Positions 43,511 to 53,662 are shown, numbered from the stretch's first letter. The stretch: DNA of 61,696 nt from Allobosea vaviloviae (GCF_001298265.1 NZ_LGSZ01000077.1:1-61696), one strand, 5' to 3'. Numbers and translations: made by a program. Notes: generated from the letters alone by a model not told the origin.

Positions 43511-44383
43511 CTATCTCAAGGTTGGATCGAGCTTGTCGCGCAGCCAGTCGCCGAGCACGGAGACGGCCAGCGTCGTGCAGACGATGGTCAGTGCCGGCGA
43601 GAGCATGATCCAGGGCGCGCGCGTGATGTATTCCCGGCCATAGCCGACCATGTTGCCAAGGCTGGTCATCGGCGGCTGAACGCCGAGCCCAAGGAAGGAC
43701 AGGCCGCTTTCGAGCAGGATCACTTCAGGGAAGACCAGCGTCATCGAGACGATCAGCGTCGAGGCGATGTTGGGCAGGATATGGCGCAGATAGACCCGCA
43801 TCGGCGAGGCGCCGAGCTGCCGGCAGGCCGAAGCATAGCCCTGCGCACTGGCGGAAATGGCCAGGCCGCGCGAGATGCGGGCATAGCGTTCCCAGCCGAA
43901 CAGGCCCATCAGCCCGATGAGCAGACCCAGCGAATTGCCGAAGAAGGCCAGCACCGACAGCGCCAGGATCAGGAAGGGCATCGAGGCCTGGAAGTCGGCC
44001 AGCATCAGCACGATCTGCTCGACCAGGCCCCGAAAATACGCGGCGAGAAAGCCAAGCGTCGTTCCCAGAACCGCCGAGATGATCGACGCGCCGAAGGCGA
44101 TCAGAAGCGAGATGCGGATCGAGATCAAGAGCCGCGAGAGCACGTCGCGGCCCAGTTCGTCGGTCCCCAGGATATGGGGCAACGTCCCCGGAGGCACGAG
44201 CCGGTTGCGCAGGTTCGGCGCGGTGTAGACGAACGGGCTGATCAGCGGCGCGACGATGGCGATAACGATCATCGCGACCAGCCAGAGAAGCGCGATCTTG
44301 ACCAGCAGCGGCATGTCCTGGCCCGGCCAGCGACGGCCAAACACTTTCTGTGCCGCAGCCGCAGGGAGCGCCTGATCACTCAT
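43511..44383 (-). CDS. Peptide/nickel-type ABC transporter permease (DppC-like)
   Basis: 290 aa from the ATG at 44383. N-terminal OppC anchor helix, LGTDELGRDVLSRLLIS near residue 72 as in DppC, and EAA loop ISASAQGYASACRQLGASPMRVYLRHILPN near residue 178. ATGA overlap with the DppB-like gene. Confidence 0.92.
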   Translation of the reverse strand: MSDQALPAAAAQKVFGRRWPGQDMPLLVKIALLWLVAMIVIAIVAPLISPFVYTAPNLRNRLVPPGTLPHILGTDELGRDVLSRLLISIRISLLIAFGASIISAVLGTTLGFLAAYFRGLVEQIVLMLADFQASMPFLILALSVLAFFGNSLGLLIGLMGLFGWERYARISRGLAISASAQGYASACRQLGASPMRVYLRHILPNIASTLIVSMTLVFPEVILLESGLSFLGLGVQPPMTSLGNMVGYGREYITRAPWIMLSPALTIVCTTLAVSVLGDWLRDKLDPTLR

Positions 44384-45315
44384 GCCGCTTTTCCCACCGT
44401 TTGCCGCAGGCGCGGATCGAGGAAACCATAGAGAAAATCGACGATGAGGTTCGAGCTCACCATCGTGGCGGCGACCAGAAGCAGGATGCACTGGACGACG
44501 GCGAGATCACGGTTCGCCACCGCCACGACCAAGAGCCTGCCGACGCCGGGCCAGGAGAACACGCTCTCGACCACCACCGCGCCGGCGATCAGCGTGCCGA
44601 TCATGAAGCCGATGATCGTCACGGTCGGGATCGCGGCGTTAGGCAGGGCATGGCCGATGATGACGTCGCGCCACGGCACGCCCTTGGCGCTGGCCGTGCG
44701 GATGAAGGGCTGGCCGAGGACTTCGAGCATGGCGCTGCGGGTGAAGCGCGCGAGCACTGCGGCCCCACCGATGCCGAGGGTGAGCACGGGCAGGATCGCA
44801 TGGCGCCAGCTGTCCTGCCCGCCCGACGGCAGCCAGCCGAGCTTCACGGCGAAGATCAGGACCAGCGTGAGGCCGAGCACGAAGCTGGGAATGGTGAAGC
44901 CCGCCACGGAGAGCATCATCACCATGCGGTCGGCCAGGCTGCCGCGATGCAGGGCGGCATAGATGCCGGCGGGAACGCCGACGCACAGTTTGATGGCGAG
45001 CGCCGGCAATGTCAGCGCGAGCGTGATGGGGATGCGCTCCACCACCAGTTCGATCGCGGAGCGCCCATCGCGCATCGAGCGGCCGAGCTCGCCCTGGGCG
45101 ATCGCCCCGAAATAGTGGAAATACTGCAGCCAGAGCGGATCATCGAGACCCCAGGCCGCCCGGAAGGCGGCGATCGCCTCCGGCGGCGCCTCGGGACCCA
45201 GAATGATCTGCGCGGGATCGCCCGACAGGCGCAACACCACGAAGGCGAAGGTGACGACCAGCGCGATGGTGATGGCCGCGCGCCCGAAGCGGATGGCGAA
45301 ATAGCGCAGCATCAC
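44380..45315 (-). CDS. Peptide/nickel-type ABC transporter permease (DppB-like)
   Basis: 311 aa. The DppB opening MMLRYFAIRFGRAAITIALVVTFAFVVLRLSGDPA and EAA loop IRTASAKGVPWRDVIIGHALPNA near residue 208 are clear; six helices. ATGA overlaps link it to both neighbours. Confidence 0.92.
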   Translation of the reverse strand: MMLRYFAIRFGRAAITIALVVTFAFVVLRLSGDPAQIILGPEAPPEAIAAFRAAWGLDDPLWLQYFHYFGAIAQGELGRSMRDGRSAIELVVERIPITLALTLPALAIKLCVGVPAGIYAALHRGSLADRMVMMLSVAGFTIPSFVLGLTLVLIFAVKLGWLPSGGQDSWRHAILPVLTLGIGGAAVLARFTRSAMLEVLGQPFIRTASAKGVPWRDVIIGHALPNAAIPTVTIIGFMIGTLIAGAVVVESVFSWPGVGRLLVVAVANRDLAVVQCILLLVAATMVSSNLIVDFLYGFLDPRLRQTVGKAA

Positions 45316-46313
45316 GCGGCCTTGCTGTTGGGCATGCTGGACGGCTCGACCAGATGGCAGGCGACGCGGCGGCCAAACCCCTGTTCGACGGAGCGCAGCA
45401 CGGGGGCCTCCTGCTTGCAGCGCGCGATGGCCAGCGGACAGCGGGGATGAAAACTGCAGCCGCCCGGCCGATCGGCGGGGTTCGGCGGCTCGCCCGTCAG
45501 CACGATGCGGGCCTGGCCGCTGCTACGCTTTGTGACCGGCGCAGCCGAAACGAGGGCGCGCGTATAGGGGTGCAGCGGCGCGGCAAAGAGGTCGTCCGCG
45601 TCCCCCTCCTCGACGAAATCGCCGAGATACATCACCGCCACACGGTTGGAGACCTGCCGGACCACGCGCAGATCATGGCTGATGAACAGCATGGCGAGCC
45701 CGAACTCTGCCTGCAGATCGACCAGCAGATTGACCACCTGCGCCTGAATCGACACGTCGAGCGCCGAGACGGGCTCGTCGCAGACGAGAAAGTCGGGCCT
45801 GGTCATCAGGGCCCGCGCCAGCACGACGCGCTGGCGCTGGCCGCCGGAGAGTTCGTGCGGATAGCGGGTCATCTGCTCGGATGACAGGCCGACGCGGGCG
45901 AGCATCTCCTGCGCCAGCCGAAGGCGCTGCGCTTGATCGCCGATGCGGTGGATGTCGAGCGGCTCCTGCACCTGGACGATGACCGGCAAGCGGCGATCGA
46001 GCGCGCCGAGCGGATCCTGATAGATCATCTGCATGCGCGCGCGCTGCGCTCGCCATGCGGGCGAGCCCGATGCCGGCATCGGCTCGCCGGCAAAGCGCAC
46101 CTGCCCTTCGTCCGGGGCCTCGAGGCCCAGCGCCATGCGGCCCATCGTGGACTTGCCGGAGCCGGACTCGCCGACGATGCCCAGCGTCTCGCCGGCGGCG
46201 ATGCTGAAGCTGACGCGGTTGACCGCGCGAACCTTGGTGACGGCGCCGAACAGGCCCCGCCGCGACCCGTAGGTCCGCGACAGGTCCGTGGCTCTGAGCA
46301 GGACAGTACTCAT
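45312..46313 (-). CDS. Peptide-type ABC transporter ATP-binding protein (DppF/OppF-like)
   Basis: 333 aa. Walker A GESGSGKST near residue 48, signature LSGGQRQRVVLARAL near 158, Walker B FLVCDEPVSALD, and the C-terminal oligopeptide domain HPYTRALVSAAP plus CSFHPRCPLAIARC with Cys spacing typical of DppF iron-sulfur sites. Works as a heterodimer with the DppD-like protein, and possibly also serves the second permease pair at 52.8-54.6 kb, which has no ATPase. Confidence 0.92.
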   Translation of the reverse strand: MSTVLLRATDLSRTYGSRRGLFGAVTKVRAVNRVSFSIAAGETLGIVGESGSGKSTMGRMALGLEAPDEGQVRFAGEPMPASGSPAWRAQRARMQMIYQDPLGALDRRLPVIVQVQEPLDIHRIGDQAQRLRLAQEMLARVGLSSEQMTRYPHELSGGQRQRVVLARALMTRPDFLVCDEPVSALDVSIQAQVVNLLVDLQAEFGLAMLFISHDLRVVRQVSNRVAVMYLGDFVEEGDADDLFAAPLHPYTRALVSAAPVTKRSSGQARIVLTGEPPNPADRPGGCSFHPRCPLAIARCKQEAPVLRSVEQGFGRRVACHLVEPSSMPNSKAA

Positions 46314-47302
46314 GCCAGCTCGAGCTCGCGGTCAGGCGCGGGAGCCGGAACCACTGGCTCGAACACGCAGGCCACGCGCCTGTCCGTTGCGGCATTGCGC
46401 AAAGCGGGCACCACCTCGCGGCAGATCTCGGCCGCCTGCGTGCAGCGCGGCGCAAAGGCGCAACCCTTGGGCAGCGCGCGCGGATCGGGCACGACGCCGG
46501 GAATCGAGACCAGCTTGCGGCGCGCGCCCCCCAGCGGAGGCAAGGAGTTCAGGAGACCCTGCGCATAAGGGTGCCGGGGCGCCGCAAAGAGCTCGGCGGC
46601 CGGCGCTTCTTCGACGATCCGCCCCGCATACATCACCGCGACGCGATCGCAGGTCTCGGCGATGACGCCCAGGTCGTGGCTGATCAGCACGAGCGCCATG
46701 CCCATCTCGCGCCGCACCGTGTTGAGCAGATCGAGGATCTGAGCCTGAATGGTCACGTCGAGCGCCGTTGTCGGCTCGTCGGCCACCAGGATGTCAGGCG
46801 CGCCAGCCAGCGCCATGGCGATCATGACGCGCTGGTTCTGCCCGCCGGAGAATTCGTGCGGATAGGCCGAGAGGCGCCGTTCCGCGTCGGGAATGCCGAC
46901 CAGATCAAAAAGACGCTTGGCCTCGGCCTTGATCGCCCGGCCGGACAGGCCGCGGTGCAGGGACAAGGCCTCCCCGATCTGGGTTCCGACCTTGAGCACC
47001 GGGTTGAGCGCGCTGGTCGGGTCCTGGAAGATCATGGCGACGCGGCCGCCGCGCACCTTGTCGAGCGCGGCGGGCCTTGCGCCCACGAGTTCCAGATCAT
47101 CGAGCCTTGCGCTGCCGGAGACCCGCGCCTTGCCGGGCAACAGGCCCAGCGCGGCGAGCCAGGTCACGGACTTGCCCGATCCCGACTCGCCGACGAGGCC
47201 GAGCGCCTCCCCCTTGCCGATCGACAGATCGATGCCGTGCAGGACAGTCACGCCGTCGAAGCGAACCGTCAGGCCCGACAGGGTGAGCCGTGTCGAGGCC
47301 AT
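46310..47302 (-). CDS. Peptide-type ABC transporter ATP-binding protein (DppD/OppD-like)
   Basis: 330 aa from the ATG at 47302; an ATG at 47323 would overlap the upstream stop. Walker A GESGSGKSV near residue 38, signature FSGGQNQRVMIAMAL near 155, Walker B ILVADEPTTALD. The C-terminal oligopeptide-transport region has HPYAQGLLNSLPPL and CAFAPRCTQAAEIC. It lies 13 bp after the binding-protein gene and overlaps the DppF-like gene (ATGA). Confidence 0.92.
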   Translation of the reverse strand: MASTRLTLSGLTVRFDGVTVLHGIDLSIGKGEALGLVGESGSGKSVTWLAALGLLPGKARVSGSARLDDLELVGARPAALDKVRGGRVAMIFQDPTSALNPVLKVGTQIGEALSLHRGLSGRAIKAEAKRLFDLVGIPDAERRLSAYPHEFSGGQNQRVMIAMALAGAPDILVADEPTTALDVTIQAQILDLLNTVRREMGMALVLISHDLGVIAETCDRVAVMYAGRIVEEAPAAELFAAPRHPYAQGLLNSLPPLGGARRKLVSIPGVVPDPRALPKGCAFAPRCTQAAEICREVVPALRNAATDRRVACVFEPVVPAPAPDRELELA

Positions 47303-47315
47303 CTGCCGGCCCGCC

Positions 47316-48950
47316 TCAAACATAATTGCCGGGCCGGAAGTCCATGGCGAAGGCCGGCGAGGCCTTCCACTGCAAGGCCTTGGGCTTGGCGGTGAAGGTC
47401 GCGTTCTGATGCAGGACGGTATAGGCGGGGTCCTCGCGCTCGCAGATTTCCAGCATGCGGCGGAAGGCGGTGCGGCGGCGGGCCCGGTCGGTCGAGGTCT
47501 CCAGCACCTCGCAGAGCTGGTTCATCTCGGCATTAGTCCATTCGCCGATCTGCTGCTGCTGGCCGTTGGGCCCATGCTGGTTGACGATCGACGACACCGG
47601 ATCGCTGAAGGGGGCTGAGTTCGACCAGTCGCGCACCGCACGGCTGTCGTCGCGCTGCATGATCTGCGACCAGTTCTCGAGCGAATTGATCTGCACGTTG
47701 AGACCGACCGAGCGCCACATCTCCGTGAGGATTTGCGCGGTGGCGTTCTGGTTGGTGTAGTAGTTGTTCAGCAGGCGATAGGGGATCGGGTCACCCTTGT
47801 AGCCCGCCTGCTTGAGAAGGTCGGCGGCCAGCTTCGGGTTGTATTCGGGCACCGTCCAGTCGGCGTGGAACATGTCGCCGTAGTATTCCCACTGCAGGCC
47901 GGCTGGCACCTTGGTGCGGCCCGCCCAGAGCGAGTTGACGATGGCCTGCCTGTCGATGGCGTGGGTGAAGGCGCGCCGCACGAGCGGGTTCTGCAGCTGG
48001 GCATGGTTCTTGTCGAACACGGTCAGGCGGTGATTGAGGATGGTGCCGCCCTGCACCTCGAAGCCGGCATTCTTCTCGATGTCGCTGATCTGGTCGGGCG
48101 GGATGTCGCAGGCGAACTGGTACTGGCCGGAGAGCAGGCCGGCGATGCGGCTCGGCACTTCGGCCACCTCGACGAAGCGGATGCGCTTCAGCGGCGGGCG
48201 GCCGCCCCAGTATTCGTCATGGGCTTCGAGCGTGAGCGAATTGTCGGGACGGAACTCGACCACTTTGTAGGGGCCGGTGGTGATCGGCTTGCGGGCCCAG
48301 TCGAGATAGCTGGCGGCGTCTTCCCAGCCCTTGCGGCTCATGATGTCCGAGCCGTAGCGCGCCAAGCGGCCTTCCAGCGTCACGTCCGGCGTCGCGTTGT
48401 AGAAGCGGACGGTGTATTTATCGATGGCGTCGACGCGCAGCAGGTCGGGCCAGGCCCGGCGCGCCACGGCGGGGATGTCGACCGGCAGTTCCTTGCCGGG
48501 ACGCGGCGTCGGGATCGTCTCGAATGCCTTGATGGTCGAGCGGTTCTTGGCCGCAGTGTTGCCGAACATGCGCTCGCGGGAGAACGTAAAGACGACGTCC
48601 TCGGCAGTCAGTTCGGCGCCGTTGTGAAATTTCACGCCCTGCCGCAGCTTGAGCTCGATCGTCTGGTCGTCGATGCGCTTCCACTCGGTGGCGAGGCCGG
48701 GACGCGGCAGCAGGTTGCCGAGCCAGTCCTTGCCGATCAGCGGCTCCCAGAGCGAGGTGAAAAAGACGCGCTCGCCGACATTGGACTGCTCGCGCAGCAC
48801 GTCGAGCGTGTTGGAGTTGACGATCTTCTGCACCGCAATGGTGATCGAGGGACGGTTATCCGCCTGGCCGATGGCGAATTGCGGCAGGGCGGATGCACCC
48901 AGTGTCGCCGCGCCGAACTGCAGCGCCTTGCGTCGCGTAAAAGCGGCCAT
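47316..48950 (-). CDS. Peptide-type ABC transporter substrate-binding protein (SBP_bac_5)
   Basis: 544 aa. Twin-arginine-like signal (FTRRKALQFGAATLGASALPQF), then the family-5 core with ELKLRQGVKFHNGAELTAEDVVFTFSRERM near residue 92. First gene of the operon binding protein-DppD-DppF-DppB-DppC-phosphodiesterase. Family members bind peptides, nickel, opines, glycosides or phosphorylated compounds, so the phosphodiesterase partner is the best clue to substrate. The ATG at 48950 follows GGAGAGACTGTC. Confidence 0.92.
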   Translation of the reverse strand: MAAFTRRKALQFGAATLGASALPQFAIGQADNRPSITIAVQKIVNSNTLDVLREQSNVGERVFFTSLWEPLIGKDWLGNLLPRPGLATEWKRIDDQTIELKLRQGVKFHNGAELTAEDVVFTFSRERMFGNTAAKNRSTIKAFETIPTPRPGKELPVDIPAVARRAWPDLLRVDAIDKYTVRFYNATPDVTLEGRLARYGSDIMSRKGWEDAASYLDWARKPITTGPYKVVEFRPDNSLTLEAHDEYWGGRPPLKRIRFVEVAEVPSRIAGLLSGQYQFACDIPPDQISDIEKNAGFEVQGGTILNHRLTVFDKNHAQLQNPLVRRAFTHAIDRQAIVNSLWAGRTKVPAGLQWEYYGDMFHADWTVPEYNPKLAADLLKQAGYKGDPIPYRLLNNYYTNQNATAQILTEMWRSVGLNVQINSLENWSQIMQRDDSRAVRDWSNSAPFSDPVSSIVNQHGPNGQQQQIGEWTNAEMNQLCEVLETSTDRARRRTAFRRMLEICEREDPAYTVLHQNATFTAKPKALQWKASPAFAMDFRPGNYV

Positions 48951-49095
48951 GACAGTCTCTCCGTTGATTGAATGGGCGATTTTCGAACGCCGTCGGGACC
49001 CGCCGGGACCCAAGCCTGGGGCCGCGGCGCCATGACTTCGAACGCTAGTCAGCCAGAGCAACAGCTGGATGACATGACGCTGGGCGCCAGTGCCG

Positions 49096-49923
49096 TTACT
49101 GCGCCAGACCCAGCGCGATCAGGTGATCTGCGCCTGCCCTGACGGTTTCCTTGTTGCGGACCTCGAGGATCAGGCGCGGGTTGCTGTTCAGCCGCTCGAG
49201 CGCGCGGAACACGGAGGCCCACCGGATGTTGCCCTCGCCCGGATTCCAGTGGCGGTCGGCATAGCCGTCCGTATCCTGAAGATGGACGTGGTGGAGCATG
49301 TCGCCCGCAGCATGGACGAAGTAGTCGACCGGCGGCGCGCCGGTCGAGCCATGGGCGTAATTGGCGTGGCCGGTGTCGATCGAGACGCGGACGAACTCGC
49401 TGTCGAAGGAGCGGGCGAGATCGACGCGGATATGGGCGTCCTTGTCCTCGATGTTCTCGATGACGAGCACGACGCCCATATCGGCCGCACGCCGGACCGC
49501 GTCGCCGATGGCGGCATGCGTCAGCTCGATCGTCGCCTGGCGCGCATCCTGATGATCGTCGAGGTTGTTGTAGTCCCAGGTCGTGTAGGGCGAGTGGATC
49601 ACCATCTGCGTCGCGCCGAGATGGGCGCAGACATCCAGCCCCTGATGCATGCGCTTATGGACGACGGCCCGCACATCGGGGTCTTTCGAGGCGATGCTGA
49701 AGCCCCAGAACGGGCCGTGAATGCCCAGGCGTCCGGTATGGCCGTCGATCGTCTGCTTGACCTCGTCGGCCAGCGGCCTCCAGTCGCCGTTCAGGACATC
49801 GGCGAAAAAGAAATCCTGCACCTCCAGATCGCGCTGCTTGTCGAGGATCCAGTCGCGGTGAAGACGGATGCCGGCGAGCGGGAGCGCGACGCCGAGGACG
49901 GGCAAGGCTTGGTGAATGGCCAT
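49096..49923 (-). CDS. Sugar phosphate isomerase/epimerase family protein (AP-endonuclease-2-like TIM barrel)
   Basis: 275 aa from the ATG at 49923. Metal-ligand blocks are visible: VIHSPYTTWDYNNLDDH near residue 108, LVIENIEDKD near 155, SIDTGHANYAHG near 183, MLHHVHLQDTDGYADRHWNPGEGNI near 210 and LILEVRN near 255. The family includes xylose-isomerase-like isomerases, epimerases and endonuclease IV. It lies between two ABC operons and has 145 bp to the next start, so it may be independently transcribed or co-transcribed. Confidence 0.88.
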   Translation of the reverse strand: MAIHQALPVLGVALPLAGIRLHRDWILDKQRDLEVQDFFFADVLNGDWRPLADEVKQTIDGHTGRLGIHGPFWGFSIASKDPDVRAVVHKRMHQGLDVCAHLGATQMVIHSPYTTWDYNNLDDHQDARQATIELTHAAIGDAVRRAADMGVVLVIENIEDKDAHIRVDLARSFDSEFVRVSIDTGHANYAHGSTGAPPVDYFVHAAGDMLHHVHLQDTDGYADRHWNPGEGNIRWASVFRALERLNSNPRLILEVRNKETVRAGADHLIALGLAQ

Positions 49924-50240
49924 AGGAGCGGTCCGGAAAGACGGGAAATCGGATCTGGGACCGGGCAATGCCCCAGCTGGCAGACGCCTCTGCCTCGGCG
50001 CGGAACTAGCCTGCGGCCGGTGACGAGCAGATGACAGATCGACCCGAGATGTGGGGGGAAGCGGTCGATCTCGCCGATTCGCCTAGCTGGCTATCGACAA
50101 TGCCGAGAAAAGGGCCGCGGCGGGTCGCTCCTGGTGTCCGGCACGTCGTCGCGCCTGATCGGTGCCGCCGCGACCGCCTACCCAAGCGAGCGGCCGCCAC
50201 GGGATCAGCGCGACGACGCGTCCGAAGCGGTCTCGCTGGC
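49924..50240. other. Intergenic gap without a recognised gene
   Basis: 317 bp between the metallophosphoesterase stop and the isomerase start. Short open frames here show no family resemblance and no ribosome site. It probably holds the promoter for the isomerase gene; no convincing -35/-10 pair or long palindrome was found. Confidence 0.5.
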
Positions 50241-51128
50241 TTACGCGAAATGCCTGCGCAGGGGCCGCGGCGGCATGTTGGTGGTGGTGCCGCCGATATC
50301 GGTCCAGCGCGAGGTGTCCTGCGCGATCATCATGCGGGGCTCGACGAGATCATGGCGGATCTTGCCGCCTTCCAGGGTCCAGACCAGATAACCCGGTCGC
50401 GACCAGCGCCGCCATTTGCGCCATTGGCGCTCGAAATTGATCATGGCCGTCGGCGGCGCCCAGACGATGCCCATGCCCTGATAGCGGAGCCTGCGGTAGA
50501 CATGCAGATGACCGCAGGCGATCACCTTGACGCCCGCGTCGCGACAGGTGTCGAGCAGCGCCCGCCGTGCCGGATGCGGCACGCAGGAGGTGGTCGGGCG
50601 TTCATCCTTCGCATCGGTCTCGAAGGGCGGCATGTGCATGAAGACCATGGCCTGGCGGGGGCCCCGCGAGGCGAGCTGCGTGCGCAGGAAGGCGAGCTGT
50701 GCCGCCTCCTCCGCCAGGCCCGAGGCCATCAGGGCGCTGTCGAGCCCGATCAGTCGCCAATTGCCGAGATCGTGGCTCCACCACATCGGGCCGACAGCCG
50801 TCGTCCAGGCCGCCATGCGCGCCGCGTCGATCGGCTGATCGAGCCGCGAGAAAGGCGGGGCCTCGCCGATGTCGTGGTTGCCCGCCAGCGTCAGCACGGG
50901 CGCCGGCAGCCGGTCCAGCTGCGCCTTCGCGAAGGCGAGATCGGCGCGCCTCACCGGGCCGTTGAACGAAATGTCGCCGGTATGGACGATCAGGTCCGGC
51001 TTTAGCGCCTGCATCTCGTCGACGAAGACATCGAAGTTGTCGATGAAATAAGCATGGGTCTCGGACAGGTGCGTGTCCGAAACCTGGACGACGCGCAGGG
51101 GGCGGTCGGATGGGTCGGCTGCGCTCAT
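50241..51128 (-). CDS. Metallophosphoesterase (CpdA-like calcineurin superfamily)
   Basis: 295 aa. The five metallophosphoesterase blocks are in order: VSDTHL near residue 17, HTGDISFNG near 46, AGNHDIG near 75, MHMPP near 170 and ACGHLHVYR near 210. No signal peptide. CpdA relatives cleave cAMP or other phosphodiesters. It starts one base after the substrate-binding gene, so it is part of the second ABC operon and may act on the imported compound. Confidence 0.9.
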   Translation of the reverse strand: MSAADPSDRPLRVVQVSDTHLSETHAYFIDNFDVFVDEMQALKPDLIVHTGDISFNGPVRRADLAFAKAQLDRLPAPVLTLAGNHDIGEAPPFSRLDQPIDAARMAAWTTAVGPMWWSHDLGNWRLIGLDSALMASGLAEEAAQLAFLRTQLASRGPRQAMVFMHMPPFETDAKDERPTTSCVPHPARRALLDTCRDAGVKVIACGHLHVYRRLRYQGMGIVWAPPTAMINFERQWRKWRRWSRPGYLVWTLEGGKIRHDLVEPRMMIAQDTSRWTDIGGTTTNMPPRPLRRHFA

Positions 51129-51129
51129 C

Positions 51130-52689
51130 TCAGGCGAAGCTCAGATTGTCGGCGCGCAGGTCCATGAAGAAGAAGCTGTAGGGCGTCCAGTTGACCTTCT
51201 TCTTCACGCCATAGGTTTCCAACGGCTGGTACAGGATCGTCCCGGGGCAGGCATCCTCATAGGCGTCGAGCATCTGGGAGAACAGCGCCTTGCGCTTCAC
51301 CGGATCGGTCTCTCCGAGCAGCGCACGCCCCGCGGTGTTGAAGGGCGCGGCATCCGCCTCGGCGAAGGCCTTGGTCGTCTGGAAGGCGGAAGCCGGGCCC
51401 CAGCTCGGCCAGATCGCGCCGAGCGGATCGGGAAAGCGGGTCGAGTTCGAGGTGTTGCCGACCTGCTGACCGGGACCTTGCATCTGGGCGAAGTTCTCGA
51501 CCACCTGCAGGCGCGCGTCGATGCCCACCGCCTTCCACATCTCGACGATGATCTGCGCGGCGTCGAGCGCGCCGGTGTAATAGTTCGGCATGGTGCGATA
51601 GGTGATCGGCTCGCCCTTGTAACCGGCTTCACGCAGCAGCGCGCGGGCCCGCTCCGGGTTGAAGGGAAGGCTGCGCCCTTCCAGGAACATGTCGCCATAT
51701 TCGGGATAATTGTGCGAGGGCGGGATCACCGCCTTGCCCAGCCACAAGGCATCGACCAGCTTGCGCCGGTCGATGGCGAGCGCCAGGGCCTGCCGGATGC
51801 GCTTGTCCGACGTGCCGGGGCTGCGCGCGTCGAAGGTCAGCAGATGGCTGTTGGCGAGCACGACCGAACGCGCCTCGACATCCTTGTAGCTCGACATGAC
51901 CTGGATCTGGTCCGGCGGCACATTGGTGATGAGGTCGAACTCGCCGGAGACAAGGCCGGCGATCCGGGTCGACAGCTCCGGCACTTCGCGGAAGGTGACG
52001 CGCCGGGCATTGGGACGACCCATCCAGTAGCCGTCGAAGGCCTCGAACTCCATGAACTCGTTGGCGCGCATGCGCGAGAAGCGGAAGGGGCCGGTCCCGA
52101 CCGGGTTCTTGCCGAAGCCGTCGAGGCCGACCTTCTCGTAATGGCGCTTGTTGACGATCCAGGAGCACCAGGAGGCAAGCCGCTGCTCCATCAGCACATC
52201 GGGCGCGACCGTCTTGAAGCGAACGGTGTGCCTGTCGATCGCCTCGACGGCCTCCAGCGTGCCGAAGAACGGCCGACCGCCCGGGATCTCGGCCTTGTCG
52301 CCCCACAGACGCCCGTCCCGGAAGGTGTAGGCGACATCCTCGGCGGTCATCTCGTCGCCATTGTGGAACTTCACGTCCGGCCGGAACTTGACGACCAGCG
52401 ACCGCGGGTTTTCGCGTTCCCAGGACACAGCGAGATGCGGCACCAGCTTCGAGCCCCCTCCCCCGGACTGGCTCTTGAAGTCGCGCCGGATCACCGTGTC
52501 GAAGATGGAATAGGTGACGCGCGTGCCGACATTGTTCAGCTCCATCGCCGGTTCGAGGACCTTGGGCAGTTCGGCGACGGCCACCGTCATGGCCGGGCGC
52601 CTGTCGGTCTGGGCGAAGGCGTGAGGGGTGGTGACGACGAACGGTGCGGCAATGGCGCCCTGAACGAAACGGCGGCGATCGAGCGACAT
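51130..52689 (-). CDS. Peptide-type ABC transporter substrate-binding protein (SBP_bac_5)
   Basis: 519 aa. Twin-arginine-like signal (MSLDRRRFVQGAIAAPFVV, cleavage near AFAQ) and family-5 core with VVKFRPDVKFHNGDEMTAEDVAYTF near residue 84. It is clearly related to the protein at 47316-48950: both share the AMTVAV/ITIAV start of the mature domain and a similar domain order. It lies 79 bp after the DppC-like gene. Confidence 0.92.
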   Translation of the reverse strand: MSLDRRRFVQGAIAAPFVVTTPHAFAQTDRRPAMTVAVAELPKVLEPAMELNNVGTRVTYSIFDTVIRRDFKSQSGGGGSKLVPHLAVSWERENPRSLVVKFRPDVKFHNGDEMTAEDVAYTFRDGRLWGDKAEIPGGRPFFGTLEAVEAIDRHTVRFKTVAPDVLMEQRLASWCSWIVNKRHYEKVGLDGFGKNPVGTGPFRFSRMRANEFMEFEAFDGYWMGRPNARRVTFREVPELSTRIAGLVSGEFDLITNVPPDQIQVMSSYKDVEARSVVLANSHLLTFDARSPGTSDKRIRQALALAIDRRKLVDALWLGKAVIPPSHNYPEYGDMFLEGRSLPFNPERARALLREAGYKGEPITYRTMPNYYTGALDAAQIIVEMWKAVGIDARLQVVENFAQMQGPGQQVGNTSNSTRFPDPLGAIWPSWGPASAFQTTKAFAEADAAPFNTAGRALLGETDPVKRKALFSQMLDAYEDACPGTILYQPLETYGVKKKVNWTPYSFFFMDLRADNLSFA

Positions 52690-52768
52690 GGCGGAGGTTC
52701 CAGGAGAGCGGTGGCCGACGGCTATGCGACGCAGGCGACAGGCCCGTGACAGGCCGGCCGGGAGCGGG

Positions 52769-53662
52769 TCAGGCGGCCCCGTCGAGCGTCGGGTCCAGCC
52801 GGTCGCGCAGCCAGTCCCCGAGGAGGCTGACCGACAATGTCGTGAGAAAGATCACGAGGCCGGGGCACACCGCGATCCACCAGGCCTGCAGCAGGTAATT
52901 GCGGCCTGCGCCCAGCATCTGTCCGAGAGATGTGCCGGGCGGCTGCACGCCCAGCCCCAGAAAGGAGAGCGTTGTCTCGAGCAGAATCACCCAGGGAAAG
53001 GTGATGGTCATCTGCACCACCAAAGAGGCCGCGATGTTGGGCAGGACATGTTTGAGATTGACGCGGTTGGTCGTCGCCCCCAGCGCCTTCACCGCCCGCA
53101 CATAGAGGGCCGCCTGCTCCGAGATCACCAAGCCCCGCACGAGACGGGTATAGCGCTCCCAGCCCTCAAGGCTGACCAGCACGACGAAGATCAGCAGGTT
53201 GGAGCCGACCAGGGCAATGAAAGCGATGGCGATGAAGAAGGCCGGCAAGGCCGCCTGGACATCCACCATCATCATGATGACATCGTCCAGCCAGCCTCTG
53301 CGACGGGCGGCGACATAGCCCAACAGGGTTCCGATGGCGGCACCGATCAGCGTTCCAGCCAGCGCAATCGCGATCGAGGTCCGGATTCCGTAGATCAGGC
53401 GGCTGAGGATATCGCGCCCGAGGTGATCGGTGCCCAGCAGATAGGCCCAGTCCCCTCCCCAGAACACCGGCGGGCGCAGGCGGCGCGCGAGATTCTGCGT
53501 GGCGAAATCATAGGGCGCGAGCACGGGCGCGAGGCAGGATACGACGACCATCAGCAGCAGGAATCCGAGCGCGAGCCGGATGCTGACCGGCATGGCGCCG
53601 ACGAATATCGAACGCGCGCCGGGCGTGAGGACGCGGGCGGTCAAAGGCTCGGCCGCACTCAT
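52769..53662 (-). CDS. Peptide/nickel-type ABC transporter permease (DppC-like), second system
   Basis: 297 aa from the ATG at 53662. OppC N-terminal helix, LGTDHLGRDILSRLIYGIR near residue 90, EAA loop ISEQAALYVRAVKALGATTNRVNLKHVLPN near residue 190. ATGA overlap with the DppB-like gene. No ATPase gene accompanies this pair. Confidence 0.91.
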   Translation of the reverse strand: MSAAEPLTARVLTPGARSIFVGAMPVSIRLALGFLLLMVVVSCLAPVLAPYDFATQNLARRLRPPVFWGGDWAYLLGTDHLGRDILSRLIYGIRTSIAIALAGTLIGAAIGTLLGYVAARRRGWLDDVIMMMVDVQAALPAFFIAIAFIALVGSNLLIFVVLVSLEGWERYTRLVRGLVISEQAALYVRAVKALGATTNRVNLKHVLPNIAASLVVQMTITFPWVILLETTLSFLGLGVQPPGTSLGQMLGAGRNYLLQAWWIAVCPGLVIFLTTLSVSLLGDWLRDRLDPTLDGAA